Part shown: positions 1-15,000 of the stretch, piece by piece
How the letters are laid out: each line of letters begins with the position of its first letter
Numbering within the stretch: position 1 is the stretch's first letter
Assembly (NCBI RefSeq): GCF_029227915.1
Contig: NC_079877.1
Coordinates: 27,551,851-27,615,850, forward strand
DNA length: 64,000 bases
Origin: Hydractinia symbiolongicarpus
Lineage: Eukaryota > Cnidaria > Hydrozoa > Anthoathecata > Hydractiniidae
Direction: 5' to 3'
The notes under the pieces: generated by a model
The model's database searches: none
The model's input: the letters and a program-made list of their open reading frames with translations, nothing else
What the model was told of the DNA's origin: nothing
Position numbers and translations under genes: made by a program

Positions 1-3000
1 CTAGTTACAGATGAGCCCAATTGTGCTTCCTTAAACACTACTCTGGGTTGACCAGTTAACGTGATCGAATTACCACGGATATCTGTCACACCATCGTTAT
101 ATCTAAAATGGTAAAGAAGAGTCTCCATATAATAGCTGTATTCTGCCTTACAAACACGACTATACTTATATATAGAATGCAGAAGACCTTAACCAGACTA
201 AACATGCAGAAGAAAACTTTCTTTACCTTCCCTCTTTCTTAGCAGCTTCCGTCATTGCATCCAAGCATTTACAAAAATATCCAAAAATCTTAAAAAAAAC
301 AGGGGGTTATTATACACTTTCGACCTGCTTTCATAAACAAACAGTTCAAATTATTACCAGGTTTTGCTTGTTAACTTCTAACCCTAAAATGCGATTTAAA
401 AACTTTCCGACGTTTTTTGCATTAAAGTCTAAAACATTGGCTCCAACAACGTTCTGCTCAAGTACATCCATATCAACCAAACATGACTGAAAGAGAAAAG
501 TATAATTCCAGATAAGAAAATGTATACTTACACAAATTGGAGGCAAGTGCAACCTAAAACAATGACAACACTAGCTGCAAATGACACTACCTACGACTAC
601 TTCAACTACAACCACGACTATGACAACACCAGCGGCAGAAAAAATGATATCTTTCACGAAAATCACTTGACGTACAACTACTTCCATGACGAAAAAACGA
701 CATTGATACCTACAACAGTGGCAACACCAGCAACTGTAAACATTAACCAATAGCAGGACGCTAACAATAACAACAACAACAACAACAACCTCTACAAAAA
801 CAGTGGCAACAGTGGGATGGCGACAACAACAGCAACAAAAACGAAAAACAAGTACAACGCAACAAAGGTGACATAGAATGACAACAAAACAAAATAAACA
901 TGAATTTTTAACATTCACCTTCATTTTATCTTGAAAACCATCAACAGACTCTTTAACATCGTTGCCAACGGATTGACATACATCGGCTAGTGACAAACCA
1001 ACAAACAACTTCCGCTAGAAGAAATATACGTCGTTTAAAATGAAAAGAAGTATAAATCGAAAATAATAAAAACAAAACAAACAAAAAAAGCAAGACAACC
1101 AAACACGAGTTTCAATAAGATAGTACAGCGCAACTAAGTTATAATTTTACTGAAGGAATAACTTAAGATTTAAGAAAAGAGAATGACATTATGTGGGATA
1201 CACACACACATCAACAAACTACATAAATCGATATGTTCACAATGTACCTAATTTTCACTTTCTTTCCTGAAAACTCAAAAAAAAGTCAGAAAAAAAACAG
1301 AATTTTTATTCTCTTTCATTCAACGGTCGGTTTCCATAGACATAAGTATTAAGCAACAGCCGGGCAACATTAACTTGACTTAAATAACAAACGTCCTATG
1401 GGAAAAATGTGAAGCTTGATTTACAGTAAAATCCGCATTTGTCGCGCAACATCCCTTTCGCTGCTTTGCTGTACATGTGTTCCCATTAAAGTCGCAGTGG
1501 TGACTTAATTTTATATTAAAGAGAAACAAGGCCTTAATAGGACGAGAAATCAGTGTTGTATAAAACAAAATATGAAACTATTTAAGACACTGACCTGAGC
1601 TATAGCTTCGTACATAAGTTTTAATGCCTGTCTACCGTATGGGGTATCGAAGTTAAACTGGGTGAGATCAGCACCGGTGGCAGCCCTTCGATCACCTTTT
1701 GTTAACGCACCTAACGATTGGAGCCTTTTAGCCACAGCTGCAGCAAATCTTCTTTCGCCTCCAAGGTTGGACGTCACCAGCTTATAGATTGGACCACTGA
1801 AATACAATTCTTACGTGTGTATTTATAAACACGAAAATGCTGACGTCTTTACGCTGAAATCCAAGAAAGGGAGCGTGCACATATTACGTAATCAAATTTT
1901 CGCTTATTTTTACTCCACCCTTCCCCATGTTATCAGTCGTAATCATTTGGTTGACCCCCTCCCAGAATTACGTCATCATCTTCTTAACCCCCCTTACCTC
2001 CAAAAAAAAAAAAAAAAACGGAAAAAAATACGAATATTTACAGTTTTATATTTTACTTTTATATTTTATATGCAAGATATAGAATATGGCGAATACAAAC
2101 CCTTTAGATAGTTGATAATTTTCACACTTATGATAAAATATGCTGTTAATAATTTTTTGATTTGCTTATGTCATCAAACTACTTGACCCTTCCCCTCTCC
2201 CCCATAATCAAGCGTAAGCAATTTCGATGACCCCCCTTCCCCCCTACGTAATATGAGAACCCTCCCAAAGGAGTCATTCATGGCAACATGTGCCAAATAA
2301 AAGTAAAAAAAAGCAGCTGACCTTCACATGAACTTATGCTGTGATTAATAAAAACCAAAAAAAAAAACAAAGACTAGTAAAAACGACAAGAAAACTACCA
2401 AATACCTGCTTTGGTTAGATCGATGCGAGCGTCCTAACTGTTGCACTGCTTTGTCTGCACTCCATGGTAGTTCTGCAGTTATATGCACTCTCCTTTTCTG
2501 GTTCTTGGAACGTACATCAGCATGTAATGATATACCTATACAAACACACAAGAAATAGGGACATTACACATGCTTCAACTCAAAATTAGGTGTCGCGTGA
2601 ATACACCAAGCTTTCATATAGATCAATATGGATAGACACCAGGTCCCGAGTGAAGTTTTTTTCACCCTGGCTCATTCTTCATTTCGCACCTTTGAATGTC
2701 ATCTGGATACCAATGGTGTTTACATTACATTTTTATCAACACACCTGTACTGGCAGCATCTGATATGATGGCAACTAGCTTCTCTCCATTCATAAATGCA
2801 TTCCTCTATGAAAAATTATATAAAAAATAGAAAAACGATAAGAAAGTAGAATTAACGAAATGAAAGTTTAAATTCCTAATTCCTAATTTTTAACATGCTA
2901 TATTAAAGTTCAAACAATTTTCCGCAAGTATAATTTTAATAACTATAAAGTGGGTTTAATGACACCTGAATAAAGCAACAAATACAACGGAAACCAAAAG

Positions 3001-6000
3001 AAGTACATCAACACAACACCAACCTCCTGTACGCTGATACTATCGACGTTATTTGAAGCTCCGCCTCGTAAATAATAACTCGGTTTATCTTTCTTTGAAT
3101 AACGCCCAACAAAACCTCGTCTACCGGTCATTTCAGCTACGCAATTTGGACCACCTAATTCATCAATCAGTTCGTCTAGAGGGCTAAATAAAACAAGTGT
3201 GTTTATTGCTAACAATATAGCAATATAACAATAAAGACGAGGCTATAGAAAACCGGAGGTATACTTAATTGGAGAGAGCGCAGACTAATAGTAAATATGG
3301 CATTATAAAGTTACAAAATACAACATGGAATTTAGCTTTGCATTGTTTCTGTGACTTTTTGGTTGACTAGGGCCCTTTGTCTACCTATGTGCAACTATCC
3401 ATAAGCTCACACAGGTATTCAACCTTGAATTGAGGAGGGAGGGGGAATTTCATGTGATATGTTGTTTTTTAACAAAATAGGGTTATCTCAAACAATTTTG
3501 TGTAAAGGTTATAGCTAGCTAACCTACTGTTGAACAAACTTGAGTGTGCTATTAAAATTGTGTGCTAATGCCGTTGTGTGCATGTCGAAACCTTGTGCTG
3601 GGGCCTCAGCCCCTGATGCTCATATCAACCTTATTAAGTCACAAAATGATTGAAAATGCATTGCAAGAAGTAATATTACGTCAAACAGCCCAAGTTGATA
3701 TTTTTCCCATGTTTGTATACACCAAGGATCCCTGGGCTAAATCCACTAATAATTTTGGGACAATAAGGTAACCGCTTGAAGAATCAATCAAAGAAAAAAA
3801 AGGAATTTTGCAGCTATTTGTGAACAAATATACTTATTGAAACTTTGGACTACACCCAATATATTCATATAAGCATATTGATACAATATTCTCGTAAAAA
3901 CAGAGCTTAAAAACAGAAGTTCAATTTGAATGATTAAAAAAAAAATGAAAAATGAAAATCTTAGCATATAAAGTAAATTTTTACAGTAGGTTAAAACTGA
4001 TGGACAATTCATGACTTTTCTGACAGAGTAGACATGACATTATGTAAATATTCCAATAAAAAGTGGACACTGTGACGCAAAACTTGCACAATATTATTTT
4101 TCTTCATGCTTCATCCGTTTGAAGCTAGAAATAAAATAATGGATTGAGCCTCAAGCTTAAATCAATTAGAATGTCATCACAAAGGTTACCTGTTTGGTAA
4201 AGTGATCCTTTCAGAGAAATTAATCAACAGAGTTTTCGCTTCAACACACCAGTTGTCAATTTTAGGCAATTTGCCCTAAAACAAAACAATAATATCATAA
4301 TGACAAATATAAATATCATAATTATTCCTGTTAGAATATTTTGAGAATTTAAATTTACCTCTTATTATCGTCATGTTAGCTCAAAAGAATTATTTTTCGT
4401 CAATTTTGCAAGTTTTCAACGAAAATTACTTGAAAACTCGCCCTTGAAATACTGTGTAAATGGAGAAACAAAATGTCATCAAATGGTTTTTTCATGAAAT
4501 TTAATTCTTTCGAAATATTAGGACTTGCCAACTTCGCGAAAATTAGTTCTTTTGAAAACTTAATTTTATTTTCGAATTTTTTCGCGAAAATTAATTCGTC
4601 GAAGGTATTCCACCCACAGGCGTTCTTATCATATTAAAAATTTTCCATTTTTTTAATTAACAATAGAAATGCAAATTGGAATTCTAACGGAAATGGAATT
4701 CTAACGGAATTCTAACCCTGTTATTCTGGGTTTTTTTAACACGTCATCGAAACGCTCTGAATTTTGGGACTTTTCTTAAAATTTTCTTTTTTCTCGAAAA
4801 AATAGTTTTCCTGGGATATATATTTCGTTGACAGAGGGATTGAGGAGAGTGGGGGAGAGAGGGAATTGTCATTATGCTGACCAAAATACTTGTAATTTTA
4901 AACATTACAACTTCCAGGCAAATAATTCTTACAGAAACAATACTCATTTGAACGCATAAAGGAACATAGCTAAATTTCAAAAAAATGATAAATCCATTCT
5001 TATAAAAGGAAATCATAGATTAGTCACATGACCAAAATATCGATTTTTTTCTTAGTTAAATCTGTCATGCAACAACTATTTACAGAGTCTGTAATTTCTA
5101 GTGTTCTAAAAATAACCATCGCTGTCAATCTGTATCAACACTAGCTAATAATTAAAAGCAAATCAATCGTAAAGAGAGAAAAAAGAGGAAAAGTACTCAC
5201 AGTTCCTGCTATTTCCGTCGGGAAATATTGAATAATGAAGCGTCTTAACATCTCCCTCGTTAACGATACAAAATTATCAATATGTCCATCATTTTGATCC
5301 AACTCAGTAGCGAGACTAGCCTACATATGTTATTCAATACGTATTCCTTTAAGTGTTGTGCCACGTTGTAATAAAAGCGGCTTATTTGTATTAAAAAAGC
5401 TGACTCATTTTGTAGTAAAGAAGCTGACTTATTTTGATATAAAAACATGATTTAACTATAAAGCATTTCACCCTCTTTGTTACAAAACGAGCCGATAACT
5501 TATCACAAAACGCGCCAAAACGTAATCTTAAATTTATAATCCTAAAATACATCCAAGAAAAATGCTTAAAATGCTGAAAAGTTTTAATAAAAAGATTGGA
5601 CACGAAGTATGAAAATTTTCAAAATTACTTTATTACGAGTAATCATGAAAAGAATACAAGAAACAATGATTATATGATAACTCAACCTATGGTAAAATTG
5701 GGATGTAAGCTGTTTTCTATTTTTTTGGTCCAAAATTATAAAATTCACTTCCACTAGATATTAGGAAGTGTGACTCGTTTAGCCAGTTTAACGCCTTGTG
5801 CAAGAAGCACTTCTCATAGTTAAAACATTTTCTTTCTCTTGTCTGATCTCTTTTACTTCTTCATATTTTCAAGTTCTTTTATTTTTCTAGTTTTTCAGTT
5901 TTTCATATTTTTTCAATTGAATTTAAACTTACCCTTTTCTCTATTTTTACTTTTTTTTACTTTTGAGGTTCAGAATACACAGGACTTATAGATTTTACCA

Positions 6001-9000
6001 TTTTAAACTATAAATACAACGTTCCATATTCTATCATATGATGCTTTTCTCCAAATACCTTGCATGCTAACTTATTCTTTTAGGACGTATATGAAAAACA
6101 TTTTTTTGTAAATTGATCATATCTATATTCCTTATTCGGAATAATAAAAAATAGTAATAAAAAGGATAATTGGAAGAAACACAATTCCAAAAAAATCACC
6201 ACCCAAAAAAATCTGAGAAAGGCAAAAACAGAAATTTATACAATAAAACCTATTTCAATTAATTTTTGCATTTTCAAAACAAGAATGTTCAATATCAACA
6301 TCAATTCATTATTGCACGGAGACACATATTTAATGTTACCTCGCCAGTAGTTTGTAGACCAATCACAACACAGTAACCTTCAGATAATGCTTGCCTTGCT
6401 TGTTTTACAATTTCAGGTAACTTCATACTCATGCTAAAACAAAAGTGAGACAAAACTTCAAACTGAAACTTGAGTATTCTTTTATATGCAAAAGAATTTA
6501 GTTTGTACATCGTAGGCTGACATATACAGCAATCTACCTATTTCAGGTAATTTCGTACTCATATTGAAAGAAAGTAGCAAGACACAACTTTAAACTGAAA
6601 CTTTTGTAGTTTTTTAAATGCAAAAGAACTTAGTTTGCACATCGTAGGCTGATACTTTCCGCAATCTATGCACACATATCCAGTTCCAACATTCACCATA
6701 TGAACTAATCAAATATCCAGCCAGAGATATTAGTTGGAAGACTTCTAATAAAAATCGAGAACAAAAAATCACCATAATTGTTTAAAGAATCGTTGATGAC
6801 ATGCCCAAAAGTGGCTCCACACCCTTGTTTTGGCACTTGCAGTGCGATTAAGAGCAACTGCCAATGCTTTTTTCAGCTCCTTCCTAAAGAAAACATGAAA
6901 AGTAAAAAACAAGGCGTTTACGGCAGTTAAAGGTGATGTAAATTATAAGAAAAAACTAAGTGTCAAGACCTAGGATTTTATTACCAATATTACTTAGGAG
7001 CAATTGGGAATAAAAACTCTAACTTTCTGGTCATAGCACCATCCCTAGCCATTTTAATTAAAACGTCACAAGAATACATCAAATTTTATCCTTTATATTA
7101 AAAAGGATTCTTATTCTTACCAAACATGAACAGCTTTGTCATAAATTTTAATTTGTTCTTCTGTAAGTTTGGCTTCCACAGTTTGAAACTAAATTCAAAA
7201 GATGTAACATAATTTTGTACCATCAATACCATAGGAAAGCTATGTGTTTCATTTTTGTACAGACACAAAGCGGCTGCACACTACCTATGAAAGTACTCTT
7301 CTTTTTAATGGAAATCAAAAAAAATATTGTAAAAAATTGTTGTGACTTTATATCTTGGTATTTTCATAGGTAACAAAAAAATAAATTCACACACATCATA
7401 TAGCACATTGCATAACTGGATATTCTTATATTATGTATGAAGATTAATAAAAATAATCTACCAAATAGAAAGGAGGAATGAGAATTCAGGTTTCTGAGAA
7501 GAACAAGGAATGTAGTGGGAACTGCGGCTGTTTTCTCTTAAAAATGTATATATTTATGTGGTTTAGTAGACAACAATTAATATAGTAATAACACATTTAA
7601 TAAGCCTGAGTTTCATTTGTCATCATCACCATTCTCGGCTTAATGTCCATTTTCCATGCTAGCATGGGTTGGGTAGGGTGTATTAATAATCCTATACCAA
7701 TCTGATCTAGACAGTGTTAGATCTAAACTCAAATTCCTTTGTACTAAGTTTGACCTTAGTACTACCTGCCAAGTCTTTCTTTGTCTACCTCTGGGCTTTG
7801 CCCCCAGGAATCATCAAGTCTCTAAACTCTTTACTCAATTATCCTCCTTCATTCTCACCGAGTGTTCCAACCAGCTCAATCTTCTTGTTTGGATAACATC
7901 TTAATACTACCTATATCTAGCCTGCCTTTTAGCTCATCTGAACTGTCTCACTTACCATACATGACACTTTTACACAGGCCCATACAACCTCTGCTATTAT
8001 TTTTTTGTAAGGATTCTTTATGGGCTAGGTTTGAGAAAAATTACAAATTTATGAAATTTTGTATCGGCATACATAAATGTTCCAAAAGGGAAAAGAAAAG
8101 GAAGGAATAAATTACTTATGATGGAATGCTTTATTATTAAAGAACCCAATTTTGGATTGAACAAAAACACAACTTGTATCAAAACACAAGTATTTTCTCC
8201 CTTCGCTTGCTTCCATTCTTATGTTAAAATACTTGTGTAAAAAGTGTAGACAACACAGGTATTTTTTCTGATGTGTAAAGGCTTTTCTTGTGATGAAAAC
8301 AAAACAAATCATAAAGTAAAATAAAACTGGTCATTTACAACCCAGTCTATTTTAAATTTGAAATAGACCAGTTTGAGACTTGAGAATTGACCAGTTACGG
8401 ATAAATAACATATTGATCACTAAAGAGGCTTCACTGTAATAGTTTTTAGTCATATGATTAAATGTAGAACGCACTCTATCATTCCATCTAATTGCGTAAA
8501 TAAAACAGACCAGAGTAAATAAGCCATACTCAACAAAAAGAAGCAAGCACAAAACACTACCTCTGCTTCTTGGTAAGATAAACCGCGGGAAACATACATT
8601 CCAGCAGCCTTCATTTCCATGGACAACATCTCAAGAGCACCTACAAATAGCCAAAATCATGGATAATGTTAAGTTTTGTCAAACGAGCAGAGCATTAAAA
8701 ATTAAAAGTTATGGTCTACATTAATTGTGTATGAATGGTTACGTTTATGTATACCGTTTACTGAGTAACAATGACCAAACAAGCGCAAAGTCTAAAGAAG
8801 TAGGTTGAACTGAAAATTCTATTAAAAAAAAGTAGCAAACAAAAAAACATGCTATTTTTGTATAATTTATCAGTTCATAGGGCATGGTATTTGATTTGAT
8901 TATATAAATCAAAATGAGAGGAAGCTGAATAAAAAAGAAATGAACATAACATGTTATTATTCCTGATGCCTTCATCTTTAGAAGTTTTCTTAAGCGCCTA

Positions 9001-12000
9001 GTGACCGAATAAGTGTCCAAGAAATGAATTGGTAACATTATCGTATATGTTATCTCTTGACGCAAACGTTTTAGCATTGAAAGCAAACTGTCAAGTTGTA
9101 TCAGTTGAATCATGCTTATGCATATATTACTAATTTCCATGTTTAAAAACACGTGACTTCTGTTTACGTAACAAAATAAGATTTTTTACACCTTTTTGTC
9201 AAAACAAAATCAAAGTAACATACAAACAATTTTTAGGCTGTACATTTTAATTTATCCTAACTAACCCTTTAATTAAATAGGTAAATTAATGCATGAAAGA
9301 TAACAACCATATTGACTTATGTGATTGTGTTCTTGTATTTATAAATTTATGCCCAACTTGACCAGATCAAAGTTGTGTCCCAATTATTACAAGATATACA
9401 TAAAAATTACAACTTATATAAAAATAGTGATGGAGAATATAGTTCTTTGTGACTTAAAATGTAGTGACGTTTGTGTAAGACGTAACATGTCAGTTTATCA
9501 AAGCTTTGCAATAGACATATAGATGTCAATTTCCTTTTCATACATCTCAGCATCTTTTTCTGCCAAGTCTGTTATACGCTCTTGCAATAACGTAGCTACA
9601 TTACTTTTCTTGCATTGACTTTTAATAACATCATCTTTTTGCATTAAGAACAAAAGAACACCTGCTATATTCTCATGAGTTTCATCATGTGCATGCCTTA
9701 ACAACTCTACTAGTTTATTCGCCACTTCAGCATAATCGATTTCCTTGTGAGCAAAATCACTGCAAATTAGTTTCCTTAGGAAAAACGATGACTTTAGTCG
9801 TAATTTCACATTCTCATTACTCATTAAAGAGATCAACTGATTGACTCCCTTTAAACGAATGAAAAGCTTCTCTGCTGCTTCATGAGACCCAACAGCCGAT
9901 GAAAGTGCATATAATGTTTTAATTCGAACTGTTTCAACATCTGTTTCTCTAACTTTTTTTAAAAGAATAACAATTCCGTTGTGTTCGAGCAATGTGTTTT
10001 GACATATGGGGCTGTTTTGTGCACAGTTTGCAATCAAATCAGCAGTTCTCCATTGCAGTGATGAATACTGAGTGTATTTAAGCATATCCAAACAAAATTT
10101 CAGACCACCCATTTTATTAAAATCTAATCCCATGTCCATCCCTTCACAAAGGAAATTGATAGCGTCTAAAACATTTTCCAAATCAGCAAGTTGTGAATCA
10201 GTGAAAACAGAAGTAGGGTTGTAGGTAAAAAGCATTTCTGAAAACATGGTCAACTTTTTTCCATCGTCGTTTTCGAGAACATGGTTAATCGCATCTTGCA
10301 ACCATTTTTTACGCTCTTCTCCCATTTCGGTATTTGCGTATGTTTGTAATTCTTGGTCTGTTAATTTTAAGCTCATTTTTAATAGCTTTTGTAATTCCTT
10401 TTGGTTTTTATCTTCACCAGAAGCCATTTTGTTATTATCTAGAATAAAAGCAATAGAGGTTTTTCGGTTAAAACAAATAAATAGGGAAAAAATGAGCAAT
10501 ACAGTGTAATCTGTTTCTTCAACTCTTTCATGCTCTGTCATAATAGAAAGGTATTGTATATAGGAACACTATCAAAAACGTGTGGCAATTTGTAAAGCAA
10601 CAGTTGTTGTCTTTTTTTTCCATTATGTGCCAGAATTATGGTTTACATTGATAAAAAACTGAAATTTGTGGAGTTGAAAAAAAGTTCTGTACAAAAGATA
10701 TGGATAAAAACAGCAAGGGGAAATAATCTTTGTTTGGGATATAATCCTTAAAAAACCCAATTTTTTATTTCCTGATTAAATCTAAAAATCATAATTCAAA
10801 ATATACAAGGATATTAAATTGCGTAAAAAGTGGCAAGAATATACCCCGCTGGATGCCATCCCAGTATTTTTAATCTCGGGGTGGGGGTAGCTTGACTTCT
10901 ACAGAAAGTTTTCTTCCTTATGTTACAGCTTGTGTGGAAGAAATTCTTGCATTGTATTATGAATTCCAACAGTACTTTTTTTACAATTTTAAAATATTTT
11001 GAAAAAATAACGTCAAGTTAATTAAAAAGTAGAAAAAAAATTTATTACCAGGTCTTTTTAAATGTTTTTAAAAGCCCCTTGCGTTTTCAAAATATGCATT
11101 AAAGATTTTTAAATTTATGTCCTGTAATATTTTTGAAACAAGGGATGCACTTTAGTTTTAAATTTTGTAGATATAATATATATAATTATCTGCTTCACAA
11201 TCTTGAACAGAGATTGGTAGAAAGAAGGGAAGAACTTTAAACATTTACAATCTTAAAAAGTTCAACTACTAAGTAATTGAGAAAGCTCTTTCTAAGTAGC
11301 ATTCATTCTAAACTTGCCAATTTTCACAGCAGAATCATGACTTAGGATCATAAAGATGATATTATGAGATCATATAAAGAAATGAAAGTCTCAGCATGTT
11401 GTTGCCAGAAATAAAACAATCAACATAGTCATGTGATCAAAGGCCTTAGAAATTTAAAAATGACAGCATGCTGTAAACCAGATACAAAGCAGGAAAAAGT
11501 CAATTACAAAGATTGATTATATTAGCAACCATGCTTGAAACGGGGGTACATTATCAACATTATAACTTCGCATATGAAATATATTTGTCACAAACAAAGT
11601 TTCCTTACGTTACTCCAAGGTCTTAAATGGTACTAATTTCTGCAGATGTTGGCATGCCCCAATTTCCTGAATTTTTCACCATTACAGGCCACAGAGCAGA
11701 TAGGTCTTTAATTAGAATAGACTGGTGCCAAAGTAAAGCTTTTGCAAACTACCGACTTCAGTACTGGCCAAGTGATGTTGTTTGGCCATCTTGCAAAATA
11801 AAAAACCCCAGCAATTTTCTAAACCTTTTTTGACCAGGGTTGTATTTTAATGAAAAGTCAAAAAGGAGAACACATACCTTGAAAACACCATCAAAATACA
11901 ACAACTTCTTTCTAACCATTATGGATTAATTAGATAAGATAGCTATCTTTTTATTCACACCAACTATCCATTATACAAAAAGGTACAGGTTATAAAAAAC

Positions 12001-15000
12001 CTTTAAAATAATCATCATTTTTTTACAGTAAAAAACCTTTAAAATAATCATCATTTTTTTACATGGCCACCCCGTGGCTGTAGTAACAAGAGCATAGCTT
12101 CCAAAAAAATAAAAATAAATTAATACACAGTCCCCTTCAACTGATGCCAATGCCTTTGTTTTATTAATTTTTGTTGAAAACTGTAGATCATGGGAAAGAT
12201 CAAGATCAAAAGTGCCCTGTGTGAGAAAAGATGCATTTGTCCTGGCATAATAATATTTATAATTTATTAATTTCCTTGAATTAATATAATCAGATATATA
12301 ATCTTAACCACAACAATATATCCCACTTAAGAACAAAAACAGAGCTATTGTGGCATGGTAAAGTGAAATTAAATTTAGCACTTGTTTGTGATAATTTGTA
12401 TTCTTTCCCCAAAAAAAAGAAATGTTGACAAAAAATAGTTTTTCTAAAATAACTCCCTTCTATTCTAGTTTACTTTTTTACTCACACAGATGGTATATAA
12501 ACTGAACTCACAAAAAATGGTTCCCTGTATAATGTTTAAATAAATTGTCCACAATTTAAAGTGTCCTAAATTTACTAAAAATTTTTAAAATGAAAGCTGT
12601 AAAGCAAAATTTAAAGTCTATGACTATCTGATTCAGTAAAATAAATAAATAAATAAGAATCAAAACAAAATACACACCTAATCCTCTTGAAGTTAGTGAG
12701 TCTAAAAAACTTGTAAAATCTTTAAAAGTTGTACCAACTCCCCAGATTCCAAGACGTTCCATGAATGCCTGAAGATATTGAAATACTTCACAGGTTGTTG
12801 AATGCTTTTAAAGTTACAGATACACAATGTTCCAATTTGTTAACTGTTTTATGAGGTTTAAGATTTCTTTTCTTCATTTTTGGCTAAGTTTCATTGTTGT
12901 TGGTAAAAATTTTGGAGCACACCCCCCCCCCCCTAGGCACATAACTTTCTATGATGCAATGTAACACACAGAAGCAATCCCCAAAATATTCATATATATC
13001 AAGTTTTAGTTTTCGGAGAACTGAAGACACCCTTTACAATCTGCGCGGACAGGTGGCCTGATGGCAGGGCATTTACTTCCAGTGTGAAAGGTTAAAATAA
13101 TAGTAATAATAAAACAAATGAATAAATAAATAATTTGTACACATCCTACCATATTCTTAACATCAGTGACACCAGTAGCACTACAGTACAACACTCTAGC
13201 TTTTGGTAGCAATCTAAAATCAGAACATAAGAACTATAACAAGTAAAAAATAAACAAACAAACAAACAAACAACATCAAGGAATTTCATTGGAATTGAAT
13301 TAATAGAAGATAGACGTTAATACAGGGATATAGTATAATTGCAGTGTACATATATTTTTTAGGGTCAAGAATTCAAAAAACAAGAGAGTAAATAATATTC
13401 TTTAAGGATTTGACACTATTCCAATTTTTTTTTTGAATTCGTTCTTTGTTTGTTTTTTCAATTGTAGTAAAAAAGTGAAAAAATGGCCTTTTGATTTAGG
13501 AATGATATTTATTACATCTTTAAAGTTTTCACTTGGCTTGTTATTCAGAGAGGTAAATATTTTAGTATCAAGATTTATTTGAACTTTTGGGAGCCTTTTC
13601 AGGAAAAATATTGATAAAAGCATTTTGTTTAGTATTTGTATGCTTTAACTACTTAAAGACATTTTGTATGTGTGATTGATAACACATACAAGACTGATTT
13701 TTGTTTTCCTGCTCCTAAGAAACACTGAATTTGACACTTTTTGAGTAAATTTCGACCATTACTAGTTACGTGCACTTGCTGAATGTTATTTTGAATGCAA
13801 TTATGAAAATAAAATATTCTACCTTTGTATCATTGTCACAGCAAGGGCAACTTTAGTACTAGATTTTTCTTTTCCCTAGATGTTTGACAGAATGCATGAA
13901 CAGTAATACATGTCCATTTAACTAAATCTGAATATAACTTATAAGACAGGTTTCCAAAAAAATAAAATAACAATCCAGTCTTACGGGTAATAGCTTCTGT
14001 AAAAAAGAAACACCTCAAAACAGACACACATAGTAATGTGATAAATCTTACAAGTCAAATAAGATATTTCTAAACAACTTTTCAAACTCCTTCACCTATA
14101 GTCGATGGGAGATTTGCAGAAAATACAAAGAAGTCCTTACCGGTAAGAAGTGCTTAGCTTTGTGGCATTCATCAAAAATAAGACAACCATCAAAATCTTT
14201 ATTACACCACTTTATAAGTTGATCCAAACGGCTGGATTTCTTTTGATCTATAAGAAAATTAATAAGGACCAATGTACCCTTAATCAAAATATTCAAAAAG
14301 CATTTAGTGGATTAAGTAGAAGAAGATCATAGCAGATTTTTTATACTTACCTTTCAAAGATGATGAAACTAGAGTTGAGTACGTCGAGAACAAAACTCCT
14401 TCTTGAAAATCTGAAACAAGACCAAACGCTCTAAAAAAATATGTTGATATAATAACAAATAACAATAAAAACATAAAATTACCAAACCTCTTTTAATGTA
14501 GCTGTATAGAAGTTCCAGATAAAACAGGTAATAATAAAAATTTTAAATTCTCACTTCATGCCCTTATCTAGTTGTTGACATCCATCAATAACATTGATAA
14601 AGCATCCAATATCTTGAAGATCCCTTAAAAACAATTTAATTAATAACTGGTCTGTATTTGTCTTTATTTGGATGTTTTTTCATGCATATATTTTCTTTAG
14701 TTTAACCTTGCAGCATCATGTCTGAGATCACTTGATATACTAAACCAGATATGTTTTTTCCTTCCACGACAAAAATTGTCCAAGATTATTCCAGCAATCT
14801 AAAAAAAAATACTTGTTAGAAGTTTGCAGGTAGAAAATTTGTTGATTATATACTGATTCTAGGATATTAATTAGGCACAAAATCAAAGTGTAACATACAC
14901 CAAAGATCAAATGAATTTTCATTGTAGTAGCGCTCTTCTTACAAAAAGTATGTATCCCTCAAATTTTGTAATTTCTTGAACATCTGAATTTGATAGTTAA

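Larger units (their letters stand above)
8641..12677 (-). other. Helicase intron hosting HSPBP1
   Basis: A 4-kb intron. Apart from the nested HSPBP1 coding sequence and the 36-bp tandem duplication, I see no further exon-like frame, RNA or recognisable transposon. A promoter for the nested gene should lie just above 10427, but no TATA box or other element stands out. Confidence 0.6.

Noticed and set aside
571-918. Minus-strand Cys/Val-rich frame continuing from the helicase exon
   Set aside because: It is low-complexity translation of CAA-rich DNA. Only 919-1014 is supported as an exon, by its splice sites and phase.
10428-10541. Upstream in-frame Met giving HSPBP1 a hydrophobic N-terminus
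   Set aside because: The extra 38 residues do not resemble the family, which is cytosolic; homology begins at the Met at 10427.
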